In this document: in pieces, positions 1 through 8,875 of the stretch | Position numbering within the stretch: position 1 is the stretch's first letter | Layout: every line of letters begins with the position of its first letter | Assembly (NCBI GenBank): GCA_027076325.1 | Contig: JALTJZ010000070.1 | Coordinates: 186,001 to 250,000, forward strand | Direction of reading: 5' to 3' | DNA length: 64,000 nucleotides | Source: Chromatiales bacterium | Lineage (GTDB): Bacteria > Pseudomonadota > Gammaproteobacteria > UBA6429 > Thiohalophilaceae | The notes under the pieces: model-generated | What the model saw: only the letters and a program-made list of their open reading frames with translations | What the model was told of the DNA's origin: nothing | The model's database searches: none | Position numbers and translations under genes: made by a program

Positions 1-1
1 T

Positions 2-394
2 GATTTTGCTATCCATAACTATGAAGATCGTTCAGCGCATGAAATTATTTCTTCTGATCAATTATTCCTCGGACACTTTGAGTTCACTCCTCGCCACAAA
101 CGTAAAGAAGAAGTACCTAATGCCGAAGAAGTTTTAGGTCACTTTAAAGAGCGTCTGTTTGGTTTAACTGAAGAAGAAGCGATTGAAGAATCAGATCGTT
201 GCATGAGCTGTGGCATGTGCTTTGAATGTGATAACTGTGTTATTTACTGTCCACAAGATGCGGTTTACCGTGTTAAAAAAGACGAAGCTACAATGGGGCG
301 CTATGTTGCAACAGACTATGACCGTTGTATCGGTTGCCACATCTGTGCAGATGTATGCCCCACTGGTTACATCGATATGGCAATGGGCGACTAA
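2..394 (+). CDS. dsrL: DsrL, C-terminal part (truncated at window edge)
   Basis: Only the last 130 residues are present; the 5' part lies left of the window. The fragment holds two ferredoxin-type [4Fe-4S] motifs, CMSCGMCFECDNC with a following CP, and CIGCHICADVCP near the end. In sulfur oxidisers DsrL is a cytoplasmic iron-sulfur flavoprotein, a glutamate-synthase-small-subunit-like NAD(P)H:acceptor oxidoreductase. It works with DsrAB in oxidising sulfane sulfur to sulfite. The call rests on the C-terminal ferredoxin domain and on dsrJ, dsrO, dsrP, dsrN and dsrR following directly in the classical order. The stop codon is 13 bases before the dsrJ start, which fits one transcript. Confidence 0.9.
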   Translation, partial: DFAIHNYEDRSAHEIISSDQLFLGHFEFTPRHKRKEEVPNAEEVLGHFKERLFGLTEEEAIEESDRCMSCGMCFECDNCVIYCPQDAVYRVKKDEATMGRYVATDYDRCIGCHICADVCPTGYIDMAMGD

Positions 395-407
395 TAAAAA
401 CCGAGGT

Positions 408-824
408 ATGACTGTGTTAAGCCATAAAACTATAATAAGCACACTGCTAAGCATTTTATTATTCCTGCCCGTGTTCGCACAGGCAGATAATTTAATGCCG
501 ACTGTGCCTAAAGCAAAAGCCAAAGCAAACCCTGAAACACTTTGTGTTCGTGATGTTAAAGTTATGCGCACAAACCACATGGAATTCCTCATGCACCAGC
601 GTGACGAAACAATGCGTAAAGGCATTCGAACTAAAAAAGATAGCCTTGCAGAATGCATTACCTGCCATGTATCAAAAGACGATGAAGGGAAATTTGCCAG
701 CTATGGTGATGATGAACACTTTTGTAGCTCATGTCATAACTATGCTGCTGTAAAAATTGACTGCTTTGACTGCCATAACGACAAGCCAACAGCGGCCAGC
801 AAAACCGGGAGCACAGTAAAATGA
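408..824 (+). CDS. dsrJ: DsrJ, periplasmic triheme cytochrome c
   Basis: A protein of 138 residues with an N-terminal Sec signal peptide ending near FAQA. Three heme c motifs follow: CITCH, CSSCH and CFDCH. DsrJ is the periplasmic cytochrome of the membrane complex DsrMKJOP, which links Dsr sulfur oxidation to the quinone pool. A cysteine just after the signal region (ETLCVRD) and the downstream NHMEFLMHQRD stretch match the family; in A. vinosum a conserved Cys is a distal ligand of one heme, giving unusual His/Cys ligation. I chose ATG 408 because GAGG lies directly upstream and it places the signal peptide at the N-terminus; longer in-frame versions run into dsrL. The stop overlaps the dsrO start (ATGA). 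Confidence 0.93.
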   Translation: MTVLSHKTIISTLLSILLFLPVFAQADNLMPTVPKAKAKANPETLCVRDVKVMRTNHMEFLMHQRDETMRKGIRTKKDSLAECITCHVSKDDEGKFASYGDDEHFCSSCHNYAAVKIDCFDCHNDKPTAASKTGSTVK

Positions 825-1600
825 CACAACCGGTCAATACCAATGAAACAAAAACAGACTTATACCGTCGGCAATTTTTAGGTAAAACAGCTGCTGCGGC
901 AGGTTTTGCGCTCGCCCCCGGTATGTTGCTCACCGAAATTGCACATGCAAAACCAGCCGATGAAGCCGTTAGTACTAAAAACCGCTGGGGTCTTTTAATT
1001 AACACCAATAAATGTGCTTCAGGTTGCACAGCCTGTGTTACCGCCTGTCAGGTTGAAAATGGCTGGGGTGAAATAAACAAATCAGAAGAACTATCGCGCG
1101 CATCACAAAAAGCAGTCTGGATCCGCAAAGTAAAACTTAAAGATAAACAGACTGGCCATGTACAATCATTGCCTTTACTGTGCCAGCATTGCGAAAAACC
1201 ACCTTGCGTTGATGTTTGCCCAACGGGTGCCTCCTTTAAACGAGAAGATGGCATTGTACTCGTCGACAAACACATTTGTATCGGTTGCCGTTACTGCATG
1301 ATGGCCTGCCCGTATAAGGCACGCTCATTTATTCATGAAACCATTAAAAACCAGAAAGTTCATGCACCTCGAGGTAAAGGTACCGTTGAATCATGCACCA
1401 TGTGTGCACACCGTGTTGATAACGATGGCATACCGGCCTGTGTTGAAGCCTGTAATGCCGAAGGCCATCAGGCGATGTATTTTGGCGACCTGAAAGATAG
1501 CAACAGTGTTATTTCGAAAGAACTTGCTAAAAACGGTGGGCAGCAATTACGTGCTGACCTCGATTTAAACACCGGTGTACGTTATCAGGGTATAAAATAA
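821..1600 (+). CDS. dsrO: DsrO, Tat-exported iron-sulfur protein
   Basis: A protein of 259 residues. It starts with a twin-arginine signal (YRRQFLGKTAAAAGF, about residues 14-28) and an Ala-rich stretch ending near AHA, so it is exported folded. Cysteine clusters typical of DmsB/NrfC-type ferredoxins follow in order: CASGCTACVTAC, CQHCEKPPCVDVCP, CIGCRYCMMACP, and CTMCAHRV paired with CVEAC. Together they would bind up to four [4Fe-4S] clusters. DsrO is the electron-transfer subunit of DsrMKJOP between DsrJ and the membrane subunit DsrP. Its ATG overlaps the dsrJ stop by four bases, so the two are translationally coupled. Confidence 0.93.
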   Translation: MTQPVNTNETKTDLYRRQFLGKTAAAAGFALAPGMLLTEIAHAKPADEAVSTKNRWGLLINTNKCASGCTACVTACQVENGWGEINKSEELSRASQKAVWIRKVKLKDKQTGHVQSLPLLCQHCEKPPCVDVCPTGASFKREDGIVLVDKHICIGCRYCMMACPYKARSFIHETIKNQKVHAPRGKGTVESCTMCAHRVDNDGIPACVEACNAEGHQAMYFGDLKDSNSVISKELAKNGGQQLRADLDLNTGVRYQGIK

Positions 1601-1669
1601 CCATTAAGGTAATAAAACCGGTTGCTAAAGTAATATTAACTTTTAATTAATTTAAAGTTGTTTATAACG

Positions 1670-2887
1670 ATGAAAAAAAATATACCATTTATTGCAATTG
1701 AAGGCCGTAGCAGTGGCTACTATTCACTACTCGCGTTGCTTGGTGCGTTTATACTCGCATCACTGGGTGCCTTTTATTATATGGAACATCATGGTCATTA
1801 TGTAACAGGTATGGACAATCAAATCGTTTGGGGGATGCCACATGTATTTGCCGTATTCCTTATTGTTGCAGCATCCGGCGCATTAAATGTAGCTTCTATT
1901 TCATCTGCCTTTAATAAAAAAGCCTACAAACCCCTTGCTCGCTTATCCGGGCTTTTAGCACTCGCCTTACTTGCTGGCGGTTTAATGATACTTGTACTGG
2001 ATCTGGGTCGGCCAGAGCGCCTGGTTATCGCAATGACCTACTACAACTTAAAGTCTATCTTTGCCTGGAACATGCTTTTATATAATGGCTTCTTTGCTAT
2101 CGTTATTGTTTATATATGGACAATGATGCAACGCAATCTGGGGCAATACACACGTGCAGCAGGTATTGCTGCTTTTATCTGGCGTTTAGCATTAACAACA
2201 GGTACCGGCTCCATCTTTGGTTTTCTGGTTGCTCGCCAGGGCTATGATGCAGCCATTATGGCACCGATGTTTATTCTTATGTCATTTTCTTTTGGCTTAG
2301 CGGTCTTCCTGTTAGTTTTAATGGCTTCGTATAGCTGGACTGAACGCCCTATTGGCGATGCTATTTTTAACCGTTTAAAAAATCTACTTGGTATTTTTGT
2401 TGCTTCAGTTCTATTTATTGTGGCTATTTATCATTTAACGAATCTCTATGAAGCTCAGCATCAGGGTTTTGAAGCATTCATCCTGTTAAACGGTGGTATT
2501 TATACTCAAATGTTCTGGATAGGCCAGGTAATGATTGGTGGTATTATCCCTCTTATTATTTTCTACACACCCTCTTTAGCCAAATCTCGTGGTTTAGTTG
2601 GTCTGGGAGCACTGCTAGTTATCATTGGTGGTCTGGCTCAAGTTTACGGTATTATTATTGGTGGCCAGGCTTACCCAATGACGCTTTTCCCCGGCAAAGA
2701 AGTGATTGAGACAACCTTTGCTGATGGTGCCATTGCAAGCTACACACCCACACTTGCAGAAACCTTACTCGGGTTAGGTGGTGTTGCTGTAGCTCTGTTC
2801 CTGGTTGCCTTCTGTGTAAAAATTATGAACTTCTTACCAGCAAGCCTTGCTGATAAAGATGTCGACCCCCACTACAAAGCGTCTTAA
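1670..2887 (+). CDS. dsrP: DsrP, NrfD/PsrC-type membrane subunit
   Basis: About 405 residues, almost all hydrophobic, with roughly ten predicted membrane helices. It belongs to the NrfD/PsrC/HybB family of quinone-interacting integral membrane subunits. In DsrMKJOP it would exchange electrons between the quinone pool and DsrO. An in-frame TTG at 1658 also exists, but ATG 1670 starts the natural MKKNIPFIAIEG sequence and neither has a strong Shine-Dalgarno. It follows dsrO after 69 bases and is followed by a 13-bp perfect hairpin before dsrN. The conserved DLGRPER segment near residue 115 is characteristic of the family. Confidence 0.92.
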   Translation: MKKNIPFIAIEGRSSGYYSLLALLGAFILASLGAFYYMEHHGHYVTGMDNQIVWGMPHVFAVFLIVAASGALNVASISSAFNKKAYKPLARLSGLLALALLAGGLMILVLDLGRPERLVIAMTYYNLKSIFAWNMLLYNGFFAIVIVYIWTMMQRNLGQYTRAAGIAAFIWRLALTTGTGSIFGFLVARQGYDAAIMAPMFILMSFSFGLAVFLLVLMASYSWTERPIGDAIFNRLKNLLGIFVASVLFIVAIYHLTNLYEAQHQGFEAFILLNGGIYTQMFWIGQVMIGGIIPLIIFYTPSLAKSRGLVGLGALLVIIGGLAQVYGIIIGGQAYPMTLFPGKEVIETTFADGAIASYTPTLAETLLGLGGVAVALFLVAFCVKIMNFLPASLADKDVDPHYKAS

Positions 2888-2893
2888 TATATA

Positions 2894-2924
2894 AACGGTA
2901 GAGCAAAATACTTGCTCTACCGTT
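2894..2924 (+). promoter_or_regulatory. Intercistronic 13-bp perfect hairpin between dsrP and dsrN
   Basis: The arms 2894-2906 (AACGGTAGAGCAA) and 2912-2924 (TTGCTCTACCGTT) are exact reverse complements around a 5-base loop. No T-run follows, so it does not look like a strong intrinsic terminator. It could be a partial terminator or an mRNA processing or stability element that lowers dsrN-dsrR expression relative to the upstream structural genes. The function is inferred. Confidence 0.7.
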
Positions 2925-2944
2925 AATTACTTCAGGGTTTAACT

Positions 2945-4336
2945 ATGAGTCGATTATTTATCTCCGCGGCTCACAAGTCATCTGGTAAAACAACTCTTTC
3001 TATCGGTCTATGTGCCGCCTTACATGCTAAAGGACTTAGCGTTACCCCTTTTAAAAAAGGCCCCGATTATATTGACCCGATGTGGCTGTCGCGTGCCGCG
3101 CACAATCCCTGTACCAATCTCGACTTTTACACCATGCAACATCAAGAAATTCTGCGAAATATTATAACGGCAGAAAAAGGTTCAGACATCTGCCTGATAG
3201 AAGGCAATAAAGGTTTATACGATGGACTGGATCTTGACGGGAGCAATAGCAATGCCGCGCTGGCCATACTTAGCAAAACCCCGGTTGTACTGGTTATCAA
3301 CGTTGAAGGCATGACCCGAGGCATTGCCCCGCTTATTCTCGGCTATCAGGCATTTGAAAAAGACATCAACATCGCCGGTGTTATCCTCAACCAATACCGG
3401 GGCCTTCGTCATGAAGAAAAACTAAAAACCGTTATTGAGCATTATACGGATGTGCCCGTTATTGGTGCAGTACAACATAACCCGGAACTTGAAATAACCG
3501 AACGTCATCTGGGGCTTGTGCCAAGCAATGAGAGCCAGTTTGCGGAACATAAAATTGAGCAAATACGCCAGCACATTAGTGACCAGGTAGATATTAATAG
3601 CATTATCGCCCTTGCCACTAAAACACAAAAACTCACAGTAAAAAATACGCCAGCCCTTAATATTACGCCATCTAAAACAGAAAAGGTTAAAATTGGTATT
3701 ATCCGTGATGCTGCTTTTGGCTTTTATTACCCGGATGATTTAACATCTTTAGAGCGCAATGGTGCCGAACTTGTTACTATTAATGCACTAACAGATAGCC
3801 ACTTGCCTGCGATTGATGGGCTTTTTATCGGTGGTGGATTTCCAGAGTCACACTTAAAGCAGCTAAATCGGAATCAGTCGCTGCGTGAGGCGATTAAAAA
3901 TGCGATTGAAAAGGGCTTACCCACATATGCAGAATGCGGCGGTCTGATGTACTTATCGCGTTCAATACAGTGGAACGAAACACAAACTGAAATGGTTGGG
4001 GCTATTCCGGCCGACTGTAAAATGCACAAACGTCCGCAAGGACGTGGCTACGTACAGTTACAGGAAACAGAAAACAGCCTCTGGCCAGCTAAAATGGCCG
4101 ATAATATTATACCGGCGCATGAATTTCATTACTCGTCACTTTATAATATTGACCCGGATTTAAAATATGCCTATAACGTTAAACGTGGTACCGGCATTAA
4201 TGGCAAAAATGACGGGCTTATTTACAAGAACTTACTCGCAAATTACACACATTTACGTGACACATCGCAGCACCACTGGACACAACGTTTTGTTCGCTTT
4301 GTATCACAAACAAAACAGAAAACTGAAAGAGGTTAA
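2945..4336 (+). CDS. dsrN: DsrN, siroheme amidase (cobyrinate a,c-diamide synthase-like)
   Basis: A protein of 463 residues related to CobB/CbiA. The N-terminal ATP-binding domain has a P-loop-like HKSSGKTTLS at about residue 10 and ends around residue 190. The C-terminal glutamine amidotransferase domain carries the nucleophile region AECGGLMYLS, with Cys near residue 331. In A. vinosum DsrN amidates siroheme to siro(heme)amide, the prosthetic group of DsrAB. Together with cysG at 26-28 kb the window holds both siroheme synthesis and its modification. A CAGGG ribosome site lies about ten bases before ATG 2945. dsrR starts two bases after the stop. The context separates it from the cobalamin enzyme. 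Confidence 0.9.
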   Translation: MSRLFISAAHKSSGKTTLSIGLCAALHAKGLSVTPFKKGPDYIDPMWLSRAAHNPCTNLDFYTMQHQEILRNIITAEKGSDICLIEGNKGLYDGLDLDGSNSNAALAILSKTPVVLVINVEGMTRGIAPLILGYQAFEKDINIAGVILNQYRGLRHEEKLKTVIEHYTDVPVIGAVQHNPELEITERHLGLVPSNESQFAEHKIEQIRQHISDQVDINSIIALATKTQKLTVKNTPALNITPSKTEKVKIGIIRDAAFGFYYPDDLTSLERNGAELVTINALTDSHLPAIDGLFIGGGFPESHLKQLNRNQSLREAIKNAIEKGLPTYAECGGLMYLSRSIQWNETQTEMVGAIPADCKMHKRPQGRGYVQLQETENSLWPAKMADNIIPAHEFHYSSLYNIDPDLKYAYNVKRGTGINGKNDGLIYKNLLANYTHLRDTSQHHWTQRFVRFVSQTKQKTERG

Positions 4337-4338
4337 TT

Positions 4339-4671
4339 ATGTTTACAGTCACTGAAGCAGCCGCGGCACAAATTAAAGAATCCGCCAAACAGAGCCAGAG
4401 TGAAGGCCTGCCTTTGCGTATTGCGGCTAAAAAAAATGTCGACGGTAGTTTTCATTATGGCGTGGGCTTTGAAGATAAAACAAAAGAAGAAGATTTAGCA
4501 TTTAAATCACACGACATCACCATCCTTATCGCACCGCAAAGTATTGAGTTACTTAACGGTACCGAAATGGATTTTGTAAAACTGGACAACGGCGAGCAAC
4601 ATTTTATTTTTAAAAACCCGAACGACCCAAACTATACATCTGAAGACAACAATTCAGAACACAACCTCTAA
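4339..4671 (+). CDS. dsrR: DsrR, A-type scaffold-like protein without cysteines
   Basis: A protein of 110 residues with an IscA/HesB-like fold pattern (MFTVTEAAAAQIKE at the start). It contains no cysteine, so it lacks the three Cys that bind Fe-S clusters in IscA. That absence is the hallmark of DsrR, which in A. vinosum is needed for normal expression of dsr genes and does not act as an Fe-S scaffold. The C-terminal tail is acidic and Asn-rich. The gene starts two bases after dsrN, with GAGG in the overlapping dsrN end as ribosome site. Confidence 0.9.
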   Translation: MFTVTEAAAAQIKESAKQSQSEGLPLRIAAKKNVDGSFHYGVGFEDKTKEEDLAFKSHDITILIAPQSIELLNGTEMDFVKLDNGEQHFIFKNPNDPNYTSEDNNSEHNL

Positions 4672-4688
4672 CATTTGTAACTTTTTAT

Positions 4689-6353
4689 ATGGGCTCAACA
4701 ATAAACAATTCTGAAGACAGCATCCTTTGTCAAAGGGGCACTTCAATTAAGAATATCCGTTTCTGGAAGAGCCCATTATGCCTGCCCATGATGTTTTTAG
4801 CTTTTACTGTTATCACTCTGGGGGGCACCACAATCTGGGCACTGAACCCAATTAGTCCCGGCAAGTTAATCACTATCCTTATACTTGTAATACTGGCATT
4901 AACAACACTCATTATTCTCTACCAGAAAATACAGGATCGCCTGCTGTTACCTTTGTCACAGCTAAAGTCCTGGGCGATTGAAATTAACAACGGAAACTTA
5001 TCAACACGGTTGCCTGATTACTTGCCGGGTGATTTTAATGCGCTGGCAAAAAATATTAACGAGCTGGGCGACCAAATAGAAAACCTGACCCTTGATATGC
5101 AAAGCCAGGTAAAAAAACAAACTGAACATATCGAACGTAAGTCACACTCACTTGAAATTGTATATGATGTAGCAGCAAGTATTAATGTTTCCCGCAACCT
5201 GGATGACTTGCTCACCCGTTTTCTATACAGTTTAAAAGAAGTCGTAAACGCCCGCGCTGCCGTTGTTCGGCTTATTACCGACGACAATCAAATGCGCCTG
5301 GTTGCCAGCCTGGGTTTTGACGAAGACTTAATGGAGCGAGAACAACTTATACCCTCAGAACACTGCCTGTGTGGTACGGCTTACCGTGATGGTAATGTCC
5401 TGTTTCAAAAAAATATAACCCAGTGCGATAAAATTATTGGTCGACAGTTTTTTGATGTGGATAACGTCCATATGATTGCCGTTCCCCTTCAATACCGGGA
5501 CAAAACCCTCGGCGTTTATAATTTATTTGTCGACTCTGAAGACTTTGCTGAACCTGAAGACATTGAAGACTTATTAACAAGTATTGGCCGCCATTTAGGT
5601 ATGGCCATTGACAAAGCCCGTTCAGACGATGAAGCTAACCGTTTTGCCATTATGGAAGAACGTAACCGGCTGGCACATGAACTACACGACTCACTTGCAC
5701 AAACACTGGCAAGTTTACGCTTTCAGGTTAGGGTGCTGGATGAAAAAATACGCCTTGGCGAAGAGCCCTCTATCTGGCATGAACTGGAAAAAATAGAAAA
5801 CAATCTGGACGAAGCCTATCTGGAACTGCGTGAACTCATCACCCACTTCCGCGCACCGATTGATAAACGTGGCCTGGTGCCTGCGGTCGAACACCTGATT
5901 GAACGCTTTGAATACCAGAATGACATCGCCATCTTCTTGCAGAAAGAATGGAATGTACTAAGCCTGTCACCTAATATCGAAGTGCAGGCTTTACGTATTA
6001 TTCAGGAGTCACTGAATAATATCAGCAAACACAGTCAGGCACACACTGTTCGGGTTATTATGCGCAGTAACGTACAGGGTGAATGTAATATCCTTATTGA
6101 AGATGACGGCGTTGGCATGGACATCCCACCAGAATCTGACCGTGTATCCGGTGACCACCTTGGCCTAAGCATTATGGATGAACGCGCCAAACGTATTGGT
6201 GGCACCTTTACAATAGAAAGTGAACTGGGTGAAGGCACACGTACAACACTGACATTTAAACACCAGAACCTGACTGAAGAAGAAACAGATGCCAGCAGCA
6301 AAATATTCGTTACCCCCCCGCTCATACCTACAACCGGCAAGGACAAAGAATGA
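4689..6353 (+). CDS. NarX-type sensor histidine kinase linked to dsr
   Basis: A protein of 554 residues. In order: two membrane helices close together (about 31-50 and 59-78), a HAMP linker (about 80-135), a coiled coil, a GAF-like domain (about 165-310), a HisKA_3 dimerisation helix with phosphoacceptor His near 333 (HELHDSLAQTL), and an HATPase domain with N-box ESLNNISKHSQ and G-box EDDGVGMD. The loop between the helices is short, so there is no NarX-like periplasmic nitrate-binding domain; sensing is probably in the membrane or cytoplasm. The GAF region has Cys 226, 228 and 246 (EHCLCGTA and ITQC), like the cysteine cluster of the NarX/NarQ central module. It starts 17 bases after dsrR and overlaps its response regulator by ATGA. 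A role in controlling dsr genes is inferred from position. Confidence 0.85.
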   Translation: MGSTINNSEDSILCQRGTSIKNIRFWKSPLCLPMMFLAFTVITLGGTTIWALNPISPGKLITILILVILALTTLIILYQKIQDRLLLPLSQLKSWAIEINNGNLSTRLPDYLPGDFNALAKNINELGDQIENLTLDMQSQVKKQTEHIERKSHSLEIVYDVAASINVSRNLDDLLTRFLYSLKEVVNARAAVVRLITDDNQMRLVASLGFDEDLMEREQLIPSEHCLCGTAYRDGNVLFQKNITQCDKIIGRQFFDVDNVHMIAVPLQYRDKTLGVYNLFVDSEDFAEPEDIEDLLTSIGRHLGMAIDKARSDDEANRFAIMEERNRLAHELHDSLAQTLASLRFQVRVLDEKIRLGEEPSIWHELEKIENNLDEAYLELRELITHFRAPIDKRGLVPAVEHLIERFEYQNDIAIFLQKEWNVLSLSPNIEVQALRIIQESLNNISKHSQAHTVRVIMRSNVQGECNILIEDDGVGMDIPPESDRVSGDHLGLSIMDERAKRIGGTFTIESELGEGTRTTLTFKHQNLTEEETDASSKIFVTPPLIPTTGKDKE

Positions 6354-7018
6354 GTTTAAAAGTTTTACTTATTGATGACCACACTTTATTCCGTGTTGGT
6401 TTAGAAGGGCTACTCTCTACCCGGGGTATCGAAATACTTGCTTCCGTTAACACCGGTATAGATGGTGTTGAACTGGTAAAAAAACTACAACCCGATATTG
6501 TGCTGCTCGACATGCGCATGCCGGGTATTGACGGCCTCGGTGTATTAAAATTACTGCGTGACGTTTACGACACGCTGCCTGTTGTCATGTTAACAACCAG
6601 CACCGATGAAACCGATCTGGTTGAATCACTAAAAAACGGTGCACAAGGTTACTTGTTAAAAGACATGGAACCCGACGAGCTGGTCATCGCCCTACGCGAT
6701 ATTGTAAATGGCAAAACAGTGGTCGCCCCTGACCTTGCCCCGATTCTTGCTCGTGCGGTGCAAGGCAAAACTGAGCCTAAAGAAGAATCAAAAAACAGCC
6801 CGTTCACCGAGCTGACACCGCGTGAAACTGAAATTTTAGGCTTACTCGCCGAAGGGCTCAGCAACAAGGGAATTGCAAGAAATCTGGGTATTTCAGATGG
6901 TACCGTGAAATTACACGTAAAAGCCATACTAAGAAAACTCGAAGTACACTCAAGAGTCGAAGCCGCCGTTATGGCCGTGCAGCATGGCCTTAATAAAGAA
7001 AATGAAGAAACGAATTAA
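6350..7018 (+). CDS. NarL/FixJ-family response regulator
   Basis: A protein of 222 residues. The N-terminal receiver domain has the acidic pair DD at 9-10, phosphoacceptor Asp 54 in VLLDMRMPG, and the TTS and LLKD segments. A LuxR-type helix-turn-helix follows from about residue 150 (LTPRETEILGLLAEGLSNKGIA). Its ATG overlaps the stop of the upstream kinase, so the two are a cognate pair. The target is not visible; dsr promoters are the obvious guess because the pair ends the dsr gene string. No nitrate reductase genes lie in the window, which argues against a simple NarXL role. Confidence 0.87.
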   Translation: MSLKVLLIDDHTLFRVGLEGLLSTRGIEILASVNTGIDGVELVKKLQPDIVLLDMRMPGIDGLGVLKLLRDVYDTLPVVMLTTSTDETDLVESLKNGAQGYLLKDMEPDELVIALRDIVNGKTVVAPDLAPILARAVQGKTEPKEESKNSPFTELTPRETEILGLLAEGLSNKGIARNLGISDGTVKLHVKAILRKLEVHSRVEAAVMAVQHGLNKENEETN

Positions 7019-7111
7019 CCCAACTTTACACAAAAACAAGGTTGCCATACTATAACCTGCAACAATCTAACTTAACACCAAAATTAATATTACTAAAATA
7101 AATACAGTGAA

Positions 7112-7576
7112 ATGAAAAAATTTAGTCAGTTAATACAGGAATGTTTAGAACGTGTCGATGAAATTTTCCCATGGGATCTGGAAGACATGCTCAAACAGGA
7201 AAACAAACCTTTGCTTATCGATGTGCGCGAACCAGAAGAATTTGAAGCCATGCATATTTATAATTCACTTAACGTACCACGCGGCATTCTGGAAACATCA
7301 TGTGAATATGACTTTGATGACACCATTCCCGAACTGGTTGAGGCACGTCAGAAAGACGTGGTTGTCATTTGCCGTTCCGGTAACCGTAGCATCTTCGCCG
7401 CCGATGTCATGCAACAAATGGGTTATGAAAAAGTTGTTTCCCTCAAAACCGGTCTGCGTGGCTGGAATGATTCCGAACTACCACTCTACAACAGCAAGAA
7501 TGAAGACATTGACATTGATCATGCGGAAGAATTTTTTGCACCAAAATTACGACCGGAGCAAATGTCGCCAAAGTAA
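7112..7576 (+). CDS. Single-domain rhodanese-like sulfurtransferase
   Basis: A protein of 154 residues with one rhodanese domain spanning about 18-125. The motif LLIDVREPEEF and active-site loop CRSGNRS (Cys 87) are intact, so persulfide formation is plausible. There is no signal peptide, so it should be cytoplasmic. It lies 93 bases after the response regulator on the same strand. Rhodaneses act with TusA and DsrE-type proteins in delivering sulfane sulfur to the Dsr pathway in sulfur oxidisers, but no tusA or dsrE2 is adjacent here. The short acidic tail after the domain is not recognised. The domain call is firm; the link to Dsr is contextual. Confidence 0.85.
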   Translation: MKKFSQLIQECLERVDEIFPWDLEDMLKQENKPLLIDVREPEEFEAMHIYNSLNVPRGILETSCEYDFDDTIPELVEARQKDVVVICRSGNRSIFAADVMQQMGYEKVVSLKTGLRGWNDSELPLYNSKNEDIDIDHAEEFFAPKLRPEQMSPK

Positions 7577-7652
7577 ATACCCGTACTACTATGCAGTAGT
7601 TAGTCACTGTCATATTCACCTGTGGTAAAATAAGTCCGATATTCACATCATC

Positions 7653-8375
7653 TTAGTCATACTTCCAGATACACTGGCCACCACTTGCTTTATCCAGATC
7701 ATCCAAACGCTTTTGATGTGCCTCGAGCTCAACACTGTTTGCATGAATAACTTTTAGTGCAGGCCGATCGGATGATACCTTTTTCTGCTTGATGGTATTC
7801 ACTCCATCGTTTGACTCGTCCTCGCCACCCAATAATAAGCTGCCCTGCCCGCCAGTCATGGCTAAATAGGTATCAGCTAAAATCTCGGCATCGAGCAATG
7901 CGCCATGTAACGTACGCGATGAATTATCTATATGGTAGCGTTTACACAATGCATCCAGAGAATTCTTTTGCCCGGGATGCATTTTACGTGCAAGCAGCAG
8001 CGTGTCGAGCACGGTACAAAGTTCTTCTATTTTATAGGCTTTAGTTCTGGTTTTTTCTGCATACAGTTCAAATTCTTTATTTAAAAAACCCACATCGAAC
8101 GGTGCATTATGAATTATAAGTTCAGCGCCACGAATATAGTTTACAAAATCTTCGACCACCTCGGCCATGACTGGTTTATCTTCCAGAAATTCGGCTGTAA
8201 TGCCATGAACTTCCTGTGCACCTTCATCAATATCACGTTCGGGTTTAACATATTGATGGAAGTTGTTATTAGTTAAACGGCGATTAACCAGCTCAACGCA
8301 GCCAATCTCAATGATACGATGCCCTTGTGAAGGTTCCAGGCCAGTTGTTTCTGTATCCAGTACTATTTTTCGCAT
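7653..8375 (-). CDS. dnaQ: DNA polymerase III epsilon subunit (3'-5' exonuclease)
   Basis: A protein of 240 residues, close to the 243 of E. coli DnaQ. It carries the DEDDh exonuclease motifs: ExoI IVLDTETTGL (Asp 7, Glu 9), ExoII HNAPFDVGFLN, and ExoIII HGALLDAEILADTYL. The C-terminal tail would bind the alpha subunit; the ending GGQCIWKYD is seen in many gammaproteobacterial DnaQ proteins. It is transcribed in the same direction as rnhA. In E. coli the two genes are divergent, so the local layout differs. The gene is convergent with the rhodanese gene. Confidence 0.95.
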   Translation of the reverse strand: MRKIVLDTETTGLEPSQGHRIIEIGCVELVNRRLTNNNFHQYVKPERDIDEGAQEVHGITAEFLEDKPVMAEVVEDFVNYIRGAELIIHNAPFDVGFLNKEFELYAEKTRTKAYKIEELCTVLDTLLLARKMHPGQKNSLDALCKRYHIDNSSRTLHGALLDAEILADTYLAMTGGQGSLLLGGEDESNDGVNTIKQKKVSSDRPALKVIHANSVELEAHQKRLDDLDKASGGQCIWKYD

Positions 8376-8437
8376 ATTATATCTCTACAATAAATGGCTA
8401 TCATTGTTACGTAAATTACCCTGCTTATTATTTCAGC

Positions 8438-8875
8438 CTAATAAAGCTCATCAATGCCCTGGTTAGCCAGCTCGTCTGCAATTTCATTTTCACGGTGACC
8501 GGAATGCCCTTTCACCCACTTCCATTCAATATTATGTTGTTGAATTTCTTTGTCCAGTACTTGCCATAGGTCAACATTCTTAACCGGTTTTTTATTTGCT
8601 GTTTTCCAGCCCCGTTTTTTCCAGTTAGCTATCCATTCGGTTATACCCTGCATGACATATTTTGAATCAGTTGTTAAGACAACCTTTGACGAACGCTTTA
8701 AGGCTTGCAAACCTTTAATGGCAGCCATTAATTCCATGCGGTTATTGGTTGTATCAGGCTCACCCCCATGCAATGTTTTTTCCTGATCCCCAAAACGCAG
8801 CAATACTCCCCAACCGCCGGGGCCGGGGTTGCCACGGCAGGCACCGTCGGTAAAAATTTCAACTACATCATTCAT
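8438..8875 (-). CDS. rnhA: Ribonuclease HI
   Basis: A protein of 145 residues, normal length for type 1 bacterial RNase H. It degrades the RNA strand of RNA-DNA hybrids. The four catalytic acidic residues are visible: Asp 10 in [17 protein letters not shown], Glu 48 in NRMELMAA, Asp 70 in TTDSKY, and Asp 134 in NEIADELA; His 124 is also present. The basic handle region [16 protein letters not shown] is typical of the E. coli type. Its start overlaps the end of the methyltransferase gene by eight bases, so the two are coupled. Confidence 0.96.
   Translation of the reverse strand: MNDVVEIFTDGACRGNPGPGGWGVLLRFGDQEKTLHGGEPDTTNNRMELMAAIKGLQALKRSSKVVLTTDSKYVMQGITEWIANWKKRGWKTANKKPVKNVDLWQVLDKEIQQHNIEWKWVKGHSGHRENEIADELANQGIDELY

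Noticed and set aside
191-658. Long antisense reading frame across dsrL and dsrJ
   Set aside because: It runs opposite to clear cytochrome and ferredoxin genes and has no family features; it is a by-product of their codon pattern.
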